From contig WJMA01000038.1 of NCBI GenBank assembly GCA_014728175.1, forward strand, positions 1 through 48,672: a stretch of DNA of 48,672 nucleotides, in the 5' to 3' direction. The position numbers and the translations under genes are program-made. The notes under the pieces were generated by a model. The model had not been told where the DNA came from, searched no databases, and saw nothing but the letters and a program-made list of their open reading frames with translations. Shown here in pieces: positions 42,441-48,672 of this stretch. Each line of letters opens with the position of its first letter. Position 1 is the first letter of the stretch. The stretch is from Candidatus Fermentibacterota bacterium. GTDB lineage: Bacteria > Fermentibacterota > Fermentibacteria > Fermentibacterales > JCC-6.

Positions 42441-42671
42441 TGATTCCAGGTGCGCATCTTCTGACAAGCTTACTCCCAAAACCGCCGCGGCTCGAAAGTC
42501 CTAATATACCTTCAAAACGGTGCTCATACAGCCATGGGCCTTCAGCCCCCAGCCTGACCGGCTGTCTCCAGGTGCGCCAGGGAGCCGGCTCTGGTTTGGA
42601 AGGGCATGCGCTGGGAGTATATTCGACCTCCGGACCAGGTTGCGCCGATACGCCCGGAAGATGGTTGACAG

Positions 42672-43223
42672 ATGGACGGTCCGCTCGTCTGCATGGTGGT
42701 CAAGAATCAGCTCTGGAACGATGCCAGGGTGAAGAAGGAGAGCCGCACCCTCCGCGACGCCGGCTACAGCATGACCATAATAGCCAAGCCGGAGCCCGAA
42801 GCCCCTTACAGGGAGACCGTCGACGGGATCACGGTGATCCGCCCGGAAAAGGACTCGGCATTCCGGCGAAGGTTAAGGAGCAGCGTGATATCGGCTTCCG
42901 AGAGGGACGAAACCGGACCTATGACACGATTGATCCAGGCCCTCAGGCGCAGCCCGCTCAGAAGGGCCCTCACCGACATCAAGCGGGATATCCCTTTCGA
43001 GTATAGCCTGTACAGGACCGCGGCCGCGGTGGAAGCGGACATATATCACTCCCACGACCTCGACGCCCTCCTGATTTGCGTCGGGGCCATCTTCGAGCTG
43101 GATTCCAACCCCGACGAGCGACGCCGCATGGGAGCCCGGGAAAGGGCTGCAGCCCTGGACAGATACAACTGGCATGTTGAGGAAAAGAAGCTGGCCCGCC
43201 TGTACCGAGACATCGCGCCATGA
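42672..43223 (+). pseudogene. Glycosyltransferase (GT4-like) with large internal deletion
   Basis: A 183-residue chimera of one gene. Residues 1 to about 138 are an N-terminal GT-B half (VCMVVKNQLWNDARVKKESR, LRDAGYSMTIIAKPEPEAPY, EADIYHSHDLDALL). Residues about 140-183 are the extreme C-terminus (NPDERRRMGARERAAALDRY, NWHVEEKKLARLYRDI). The nucleotide-sugar-binding part between, normally about 200 residues, is missing, though the frame is kept. So the protein should not be an active transferase. It overlaps the next glycosyltransferase by ATGA, a trace of an original glycan-synthesis operon. Confidence 0.72.
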
Positions 43224-44518
43224 GCCAGAGCATGGTGCTCCTCGCCTACTCTTTCCCCCCCCTTACCAGCGGCGGCACCCCGGTGGTGGTGAACATGGTC
43301 CGCTACCTTCCCCGGTCGGGCTGGGTTCCAGCGGTCCTCACAGCCGAGGTTCCCACAGGCATGCCGCTGGACCACAGCCTGAAGGCCTCCGTTCCAGAGG
43401 AGATCATAGTCAGAAGGGTCCCCCAGGGCCGGCTTCTCAATGCCATCAGGAAAGGGCGAGCCGGCTCGACCCCTCCCACCACGACTTCCCGTGGCCGTGG
43501 CCACCGATCCGTCCTATCTCTCCTCGCGCACAGCTTCGTTCTGGTCCCCGATCGGCTAATTACCTGGATGCCCAGAGTCGTTCCAGCGGGGATAGCGCTC
43601 GCCCGCCGGACCAACGCCGCAGCCATCGTATCCTTTGGGCCACACCATTCGCTCCACCTCCATGCAATGATCATCGCCCGCCGGACAGGGGCCCCGTTCG
43701 TACCCTACTTCGGCGACCTCTGGCTCGAGGACTCCTGCGTGGAGTGGCCGTGCGCCCTCAACAGGAGAATCGAGGCATTCCTGGAGAAGCTCGTCGTCGG
43801 CAGGGCCACGGGGATAGTGGTTACCACCGAGGGAGCTGCAGAGTACTTCCGCAATACCTATCCGGCAAGGTGCCCCCCGATGGCGGTGGTCCAGAACAGC
43901 TACGACCCGGCACGGGTGCGGAGGATCACCTCTCCCCCGCCGCCGCGGGACCACATGTTGGTTACGTTCACCGGCAACTTCTTCGGTATGCAGAGCCCGG
44001 AGATCATTCTGAGGGGATTTCGCAGATTCCTCGACCAGAGGCCCGAGGCAAGGGCCAGGCTCAGACTGGTGGGAAACCTAGAGCAGCAGTACAGACACCT
44101 TCCCCGTGATCTGGGCATGGGCGGCTCCGTGGAGGTCATTAAGACGGTGCCCTACGCCGAGGTGCCGCGAATCCAGGCGGAGTCGGACATCCTGCTCACC
44201 TTCCTGGTCCCCAGGCCCGGCTCCGAGAGGAAGAACTCCTCAAAGCTGGCGGAGTACCTTCGAATAGGCAGGCCCATTCTTGCGATAGCGCCCGAGGGAG
44301 ATATGGTTCGAAACGTGAGGGAGCTTCGAGCCGGATACGTGTCGGCCCCGAATCCGGTCGATGTAGCCAAGGCCCTGAGCAAGGTATACGAAGACTGGAA
44401 GAACAGCCAGCTCCGAGGCCCCGCCGACCCGGCAGAGACAGCGCGCAGATTCGACGCCGAGAATGTGATGAGGGGATTCGCAGCTTTCCTGAGCCGGATC
44501 ACGGGAAGGAAGCCATGA
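43220..44518 (+). CDS. Glycosyltransferase family 4 protein
   Basis: A 432-residue GT-B glycosyltransferase that looks complete. N-terminal half: VLLAYSFPPLTSGGTPVVVN (glycine-rich acceptor loop), TNAAAIVSFGPHHSLHLHAM, APFVPYFGDLWLED. C-terminal half: HMLVTFTGNFFGMQSPEIIL, ARLRLVGNLEQQYRHL, PYAEVPRIQAESDILLTFLV and the sugar-nucleotide loop ERKNSSKLAEYLRIGRPILA. Such enzymes build surface polysaccharide or O-antigen from NDP-sugars at the inner membrane. Coupled by overlaps to the genes on both sides, both of which are broken. Confidence 0.87.
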   Translation: MSQSMVLLAYSFPPLTSGGTPVVVNMVRYLPRSGWVPAVLTAEVPTGMPLDHSLKASVPEEIIVRRVPQGRLLNAIRKGRAGSTPPTTTSRGRGHRSVLSLLAHSFVLVPDRLITWMPRVVPAGIALARRTNAAAIVSFGPHHSLHLHAMIIARRTGAPFVPYFGDLWLEDSCVEWPCALNRRIEAFLEKLVVGRATGIVVTTEGAAEYFRNTYPARCPPMAVVQNSYDPARVRRITSPPPPRDHMLVTFTGNFFGMQSPEIILRGFRRFLDQRPEARARLRLVGNLEQQYRHLPRDLGMGGSVEVIKTVPYAEVPRIQAESDILLTFLVPRPGSERKNSSKLAEYLRIGRPILAIAPEGDMVRNVRELRAGYVSAPNPVDVAKALSKVYEDWKNSQLRGPADPAETARRFDAENVMRGFAAFLSRITGRKP

Positions 44519-44748
44519 GAGTTCTGTACGTGCTGGATTTCCTTCCAACCTACGTCGAGAGGGAGATAAGGGCTGTGGCGAACGGGCCGGTCCGTCCGGA
44601 GGTGATGATAACCTCGGTACAGGGAATAAGCCGCGTTTGGGACCGCATTCTGGCCGAAGAAGAGCCCAAGCCGACAGGGCTGAGAAAGCACAAGATCACC
44701 AACAAGTGGATATCCCTGCCAATAGGAAACTGGATTTGCGGCCCTTAA
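44515..44748 (+). pseudogene. Glycosyltransferase truncated by IS91-like insertion
   Basis: The frame starts at ATG 44515 (ATGA overlap with the GT4 gene) and encodes RVLYVLDFLPTYVEREIRAV and about 68 host residues up to LRKHKITNKWISLP. It then runs into the IS end at 44718 and ends IGNWICGP-stop. The beginning (VLYVLDFLP-x-x-x-x-x-x-x-E-I) is typical for the N-terminus of a GT4 enzyme. The last eight residues are IS-encoded and identical to those ending another frame at 48.05 kb. Not functional. Confidence 0.75.
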
Positions 44749-44752
44749 TCGA
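44718..44752 (+). repeat. IS91-like terminus, copy A (35 identical bases)
   Basis: Begins GCCAATAGGAAACTGGATTT and ends CCCTTAATCGA; identical to 48021-48055. Flanks differ completely on the outer side (glycosyltransferase versus methyltransferase), so this is the true element boundary on the transposase 3' side. Similarity continues inward for about 250 bases with point differences. Confidence 0.8.
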
Positions 44753-45590
44753 GCCAGCCCCTTTGGTCCTTTTTCCGTCTTCAGAATGGTATTCTCAACC
44801 CAGATCAGGATACCCAGGCGGCCTTAGCCGGTCAACAAGCCCGACAGTCCCACTTCAGGCGAACCGTCTCCCACAGAAACACACAGCCCGACCATGGTAT
44901 TCATCATCCGATCTCTATCTCCGGGACGTTATCCTGCCAGGGAACGTAGTCCGCGTCGGGCTCGCAGACCAGCTCGGGTGGCTCTGGCGGAAGCCTGGGT
45001 TCCTCCCACAGGTCGAGGTGCTCGAGGATGCGCCTGACAACCGAAGGCTGCTCTATGAAGGAGATGACCTTCATGCGGCTTCCGCATTCCGAACACCATG
45101 GCCGAGAAGAGCTGTTCCAAAAGGCGCAGCTCTGCGGGACCGATGTTCGGCATAGGATACGCATTGCCTTCCCGGTCCCAGCAGACTTCCGTGAGAAGAC
45201 CATGAACGTGGGGATTCCAGTTGACCATTCCACCGAAGGTCTGGGGAACGAGGATCCCTCCGGGAAAGCCGTCATCACTGCCCAGCGCTTCGTGAACCAG
45301 CGTCGTAACTGAAAACCACGCGTACCTGCACAGCTTTGGAAGAAGCTCCCGGGGATAGGGGAATCTCGACCTGAGAACGCTGGTGATGCTCCATACCCAG
45401 TGACGGTGGCCCACCGGCCCGAAAAGCTCTTCCTCCAGAAAGACTGAAAGATCCAGCGACTTCCGCTTCTAGCATGATGGGCAGAAGCCCCTGCGATTGC
45501 ATGAGAACGGCCTCAGATACTCTGCACCGCACTCGGGGCATCTCACCCGGGCAGTCACCCGTGAGAACGATACTCACGCCCCAGAGGAGG
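44718..45590 (-). mobile_element. IS91-like element remnant, copy A
   Basis: Minus strand. Transposase pieces in order: RVRCPECGAEYLRPFSCNRR with GFCPSC then TAG; LSVFLEEELFGPVGHRHWVW; then YPRELLPKLCRYAWFSVTTL and MVNWNPHVHGLL (His-rich block of the Y2 transposases). A jump of well over 100 codons follows, then CSECGSRMKVISFIEQPSVV and YVPWQDNVPEIEIG. Nonsense codon, frameshift and deletion inactivate it. The terminal 35 bases (44718-44752) are identical to 48021-48055 and define one element end. Confidence 0.8.
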
Positions 45591-46578
45591 TTGCGGCAAA
45601 TCCGGACGGACTGCTCCGCAGTCTCTGCAGAACCAGAAGGCCCAGCCATACCGGAACCCACAGTCTCAGCTCCCAGGTCACCGCGATGAAAAGCATCGCC
45701 AGCCAGTAGGGCGAGCTGGCTAGCATAAACACTAGACACTTCCTTCTGCTGGCCGAGATCACCGCCAGCGGATAGGCGACTATGCCCAGCGCCAGGAATC
45801 CCAGGAGACATCTGAGCGACAAGAGGTTGTCGAGAAGGCGTACGTTCTGCCAGAAGGCCGCGTTGAACCCGAGAACGACCCGCAGCAGGAGGTAGGTGGC
45901 CAGGAACGTTCCCGTCAGAAGGCCCAGCTGCCGCAGCCGCCGGGTCTCGCCCCTGGAGATGCCGTTCCAGTGGTCGGCGACGAAGAAGGGGATGGCCAGC
46001 GCCGCCGTCTCGCGGACGAGCGTGCTGACTGCCAGCGCCAGCAGAAGAATGGGCATCCTGTATCTGAACTGCCTCTGTATCAGCAGGAAGGTGAGCAGTA
46101 TGAACACGTACGACAGGGTATCGTAAGGACATACAACGTACTGTGTCAGGCCGATCAGAAGCGGTAGGAGAGTCAGTTTAAGCGTACGCTCGGACTGCGG
46201 AGCCCGGGCCAGGATCGCGTACATGATGATGCTGCACAACACCAGAAACAGGGTGTTCTGGATGAAGTAGGCCGTGTAGAAGTCGGAGTCCGCTCGGTCG
46301 TCCAGGGTTTGCACGCCGGCCGGAGGGTCCGGACACTGGCTCCGCAGCAGCCGGGAGACGATGAAGTCGGACTCGATGAAGGCATGTGTCCCGAGAAGCG
46401 TATAACGCCCAAGAATACGATAGCGGTAAACGCCGGACTCGTACTGCTCCCGGAAGCCCTCCTCGTGGAAGACGTCGGCGGTGTAGTTGGTGCCGAAGCC
46501 GTAGTAGACCACGTAGCTCACCAGGAAAGGAAGCCCTACCACAAGCGCCACCAAGTAGAGGGCCCTGCTGGACATCAA
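45574..46578 (-). CDS. Polytopic membrane protein, possibly 3'-truncated
   Basis: A 334-residue inner-membrane protein with about nine hydrophobic helices (first LYLVALVVGLPFLVSYVVYY; others LTLLPLLIGLTQYVV, SYVFILLTFLL, FLALGIVAYPLAVISA). A long extracytoplasmic loop follows helix 1. Segment YRYRILGRYTLLG and the STLVRETAALAIP turn occur in uncharacterised polysaccharide-locus membrane proteins. The last residues (SSPSGFAATSSGA) look atypical and lie at the edge of the IS91-like remnant, so the C-terminus may be lost. Likely part of the glycan locus; no reaction assigned. Confidence 0.62.
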   Translation of the reverse strand: MMSSRALYLVALVVGLPFLVSYVVYYGFGTNYTADVFHEEGFREQYESGVYRYRILGRYTLLGTHAFIESDFIVSRLLRSQCPDPPAGVQTLDDRADSDFYTAYFIQNTLFLVLCSIIMYAILARAPQSERTLKLTLLPLLIGLTQYVVCPYDTLSYVFILLTFLLIQRQFRYRMPILLLALAVSTLVRETAALAIPFFVADHWNGISRGETRRLRQLGLLTGTFLATYLLLRVVLGFNAAFWQNVRLLDNLLSLRCLLGFLALGIVAYPLAVISASRRKCLVFMLASSPYWLAMLFIAVTWELRLWVPVWLGLLVLQRLRSSPSGFAATSSGA

Positions 46579-46854
46579 TCACCTTCCGACCGGCGGGGAA
46601 TGTGCGCGGCTCCGCTCCGTCGCGGTGCTGATACGCCCTGGTGGTAGATGACAATGATATCCCTCGCCGCAGGCCAGTGTGAAAACTGCTGCGAGGGCGA
46701 ATGATGCCGCATACTTTATCCTCGGCCCTTCATCCACGGTGTCTCAGGCGCAGTCGGAAGCATCCAGCCGCTATGTCGACTCTGAAATCCCACCTTGTAA
46801 CCATTTCGCCTCGACCCCAAACTCCGTCAAGTCACAGAATCCGAGCGGAATTCC
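46579..46854. other. Intergenic region, 276 bases
   Basis: Between two minus-strand genes; it should contain the promoter for the membrane-protein gene. I see no RNA gene, no terminator with a T-run and no clear repeat. Confidence 0.4.
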
Positions 46855-47565
46855 TCAGCCCAGAACCCGCTTGCCCACCATTCCCACCACGAAGCCCAGG
46901 ACGGCTCCCAGCGGCGGAACCCAGTGCCTCGGGAACCTGGACTGCGGAGCGATGTCCTGGAAGATGAGGTAGAGTATCCCGCCGCCGGCAAATGACATTA
47001 TGAAGGCCGTAAGCATCGGGAGGTCCTGCAGGAACAGAAAACCAGTGCACCCGGCCGCAGGCCCCAGAAGGCTCACCGACAGCAGGGTGACAAGGACGGC
47101 TCGCGACCCGATGCGGTTCGCCACGCTCTCGCGGTAGGCGTTGAATCCCTCGGGAAGGTTCTGGGCGCCTATGAACAGTGCCAGCAGTATGCCGGCCCTG
47201 TGGTCGTGGCCGAAGAGGGCACCCAGGGCTATCGCTTCGGGGACGAAGTCCATCAGCATGGCCATGAACTGCGCCCTGCTGCCCCCCCGCCTGGCGATAA
47301 TGGCGTCCAAGACACAGAAGGCGATTCCTCCCAAGCAGAAAGCTGCGGCAAGACCCGCAGGAGGCAGGTTGTCCATTCCCACGGGAGCCAGGGCAAAGGC
47401 CACTGCGGCCACGAGCACCCCGCCCCCGAAGGCGACCACGCCGTGGACCAGACGCTGCTTGGCCTCGGTCTCGGCGGTGCCTTCAAGCTTCGCAAGCACG
47501 CCGCCGGCAAACGAGGCTACCCCTGCGATCCACGAGAAAACCACTACTTCCGCGAGCTGCGTCAT
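46855..47565 (-). CDS. ZIP-family metal transporter
   Basis: A 236-residue inner-membrane protein with about seven to eight helices. The metal-binding transmembrane motifs of ZIP proteins are clear: MDFVPEAIALGALFGHD in the fourth helix and FIGAQNLPEGFNAYRES in the fifth. The loop between is short and His-poor, as in bacterial ZIPs. It probably moves Zn2+ or another divalent metal into the cytoplasm. It stands alone in the rearranged region but looks intact. The 236 bases between its start and 47801 contain no gene I can support. Confidence 0.87.
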   Translation of the reverse strand: MTQLAEVVVFSWIAGVASFAGGVLAKLEGTAETEAKQRLVHGVVAFGGGVLVAAVAFALAPVGMDNLPPAGLAAAFCLGGIAFCVLDAIIARRGGSRAQFMAMLMDFVPEAIALGALFGHDHRAGILLALFIGAQNLPEGFNAYRESVANRIGSRAVLVTLLSVSLLGPAAGCTGFLFLQDLPMLTAFIMSFAGGGILYLIFQDIAPQSRFPRHWVPPLGAVLGFVVGMVGKRVLG

Positions 47566-47801
47566 CGGATCATGCCGCTCCCCTCCAAAGCTGCAACAGA
47601 TGCACTAATAACCGAACCGGCCCATCATCGCTACCCCGTGACGGTTGCGGGAAAAGGCGGCTCCGGCACAGGGGCCTTCCGGAAGCCCCGGGTTCCGATC
47701 CTCAGCGAGATTATTCCTCATCGGGATTTTCTTGCGCTCACCATCATCTCCGTGTCGTCCGGCCGAAACCGGCGGTTGCAGAAGTCTCCCCGAGTGCTCC
47801 A

Positions 47802-48020
47802 TCATCCAGACGCCTCTTCGCCTCTTCTCTGCGCCACCACCATGATCTCGATCTCGTCCGGGTCCAGCGGTCTCCTCTCCCACCCCCCTGCGGTTCCGCC
47901 CCAGATGCTGAGCACCGACATGCCCGTCACACGACATATGAGCGCAAGCTCGGTGGGGATGAAACCACGCTCCCGGACGGCGATGGCGGGTAGACCCTCC
48001 CGGGGCGGGGCTTTCGAAGA
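47802..48020 (-). pseudogene. SAM-dependent methyltransferase, C-terminal fragment
   Basis: A frame without any start, open from the IS91-like boundary to TGA at 47804-47802, encodes REGLPAIAVRERGFIPTELA, LICRVTGMSVLSIWGGTAGG and PLDPDEIEIMVVAQRR. This is the normal end of class I (methyltransferase type 11-like) enzymes: the helix before the last strands, the W-G-G turn and the E-I/F-M-V-V-A-x-R/K final strand. The rest of the gene was replaced by the IS insertion at 48021. Not functional. Confidence 0.68.
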
Positions 48021-48055
48021 GCCAATAGGAAACTGGATTTGCGGCCCTTAATCGA
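48021..48055 (+). repeat. IS91-like terminus, copy B (35 identical bases)
   Basis: Identical to 44718-44752. Outer flank is the methyltransferase fragment. In both places a plus-strand frame crossing the junction ends with the same residues, IGNWICGP. Confidence 0.8.
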
Positions 48056-48455
48056 ACCAGCCCCTTCGACTCTTTTTCCATCTTCGGAATGGCATTCTAA
48101 ATCAGAATGACGATAGGTGTGCGGTTTCGCTCGATCAACAAGCCCGGCGGTCTGCCTGCAGGTACGGTGCGCCCCACAGAAACACACAGCCCGACCATAA
48201 GGATTCATCATCCGATCTCCATCTCCGGGCCGTCATCCTGCCAGGGAACGTAGTCCGCGTCGGGCTCGCAGACCAGCTCGGGTGGCTGGGGGGGAGCCCT
48301 GACTGTACGCTCCGTAGTAGATGACCTGCTTCGCTCCCTTGCGCGGGATGTGCGAGGTGATCCGGGCTATCCATTCCAGGGGGTCTGTGACCTCGAGGTT
48401 CCGGCCAAGCCCGGGATGAAAATGCTCTCCCCTGTAGAGCAGCGTGCATGAGTCT
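48021..48455 (-). mobile_element. IS91-like element remnant, copy B
   Basis: Minus strand. It carries FCEDSCTLLYRGEHFHPGLG, VTDPLEWIARITSHIPRKGA and VIYYGAYSQG (late transposase blocks). A deletion jumps to PPELVCEPDADYVPWQDDGP and the same 3' end as copy A. The two copies keep different internal segments, so each decayed on its own. No active transposase can be made. Confidence 0.77.
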
Positions 48456-48480
48456 TCGCAAAAGGTGCCCGGTCGACCGG

Positions 48481-48672
48481 CTAGCGTGGTAGTACCGTTA
48501 CCCGCCCTGTAAGATTCCGCCCGTCACTGGTTACGCCCAGCATATAGATCCCCGCGCCAAGCCCCGGAGCTTCGAGCTCCACCCGAGGTCCGATTGCAGT
48601 TTCCCGCAGGACGACCCGGCCGGTAAGGTCGTAGAGCGAGACGCGACATCGTGCCTCGAACGGCACGGTTAA
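48481..48672 (-). CDS. Secreted protein, T9SS/FlgD-like C-terminal domain (partial)
   Basis: Only the last 63 codons are in the window; the gene continues past the right edge. The sequence VPFEARCRVSLYDLTGRVVL, a glycine-proline turn, then GLGAGIYMLGVTSDGRNLTG and VTVLPR is the usual end of this sorting domain: the Y-D-x-x-G-R strand, then G-x-Y-x-L/V-x-V. Same domain type as in four other proteins of the window, so the parent is a secreted surface protein. Nothing can be said of its main part. Confidence 0.75.
   Translation of the reverse strand, partial: LTVPFEARCRVSLYDLTGRVVLRETAIGPRVELEAPGLGAGIYMLGVTSDGRNLTGRVTVLPR

Noticed and set aside
47605-48081. A 158-codon minus-strand frame as a gene
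   Set aside because: Its frame crosses the IS91-like boundary and is out of frame with the real methyltransferase C-terminus; no motifs.
1-48672. Genome-wide reassignment of UGA to Gly or Trp as an explanation of the interrupted genes
   Set aside because: UGA ends many intact genes here, several with overlapping or adjacent next starts (4270-4272, 7144-7146, 17832-17834, 38994-38996, 43221-43223), so it is a normal stop.
1-48672. CRISPR arrays, tRNA or rRNA genes
   Set aside because: No regularly spaced direct repeats, cloverleaf or rRNA sequence was seen on either strand.

Overview
The window is bacterial, GC-rich, and carries no rRNA, tRNA or CRISPR. TonB receptors, outer-membrane-barrel-like proteins, many lipoproteins, and several secreted proteins ending in FlgD/T9SS-type C-terminal domains point to a diderm of the FCB group. 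A candidate phylum such as Fermentibacterota would fit, but that placement is inference. UGA is an ordinary stop here: several UGA codons overlap the next start codon in tight gene pairs.

Layout. 0-2.1 kb: an arsenic/metalloid-type module (TSUP transporter end, disulfide protein, YraQ/ArsP permease, ArsR repressor with its promoter-operator). 2.1-8.5 kb: trmFO, an FAH-family hydrolase, a six-repeat propeller protein, a nitrilase, a glutaminyl cyclase and a PurF-like protein without its catalytic cysteine. 8.6-11.9 kb: a TIR-transmembrane-SUMF1 protein next to a multidomain surface protein. 12.1-15.4 kb: a repeat protein with an in-frame UGA, a sulfatase-fold lipoprotein and a small secreted protein. 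15.5-18.9 kb: a cobalamin riboswitch with a terminator, a TonB receptor and a beta-propeller lipoprotein, forming a BtuB/BtuG-like B12 uptake operon. 20.0-22.3 kb: a rhodanese-array protein and a histidine methyltransferase that match the EanB/EanA anaerobic ergothioneine pathway. 22.3-29.2 kb: secreted proteins, an amidohydrolase and a second protein with an in-frame UGA. 29.3-30.6 kb: IS256 and IS21 debris. 30.6-41.2 kb: a second TonB receptor/propeller-lipoprotein pair, a degenerate S41 protease and a three-gene operon of secreted proteins. 41.2-48.5 kb: a decayed glycan locus cut up by group II intron, IS21 and IS91-like remnants.

Most notable result. Two different secreted repeat proteins (12102-13334 and 27632-28645, minus strand) are each interrupted by one in-frame UGA, with the same reading frame and repeat pattern continuing on the far side. 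In both, the UGA touches a cysteine codon (UGA-Cys in one, Cys-UGA in the other). In both, a perfect 7-9 bp hairpin with a GGU-containing apical loop begins 11-15 nt downstream, which is the architecture of a bacterial SECIS element. In the first protein, another copy of the same repeat carries Cys-Cys at the matching place. I propose that both are secreted selenoproteins with a vicinal Sec/Cys pair. The selA/B/C/D genes are not in this window, so this remains an inference to be tested.
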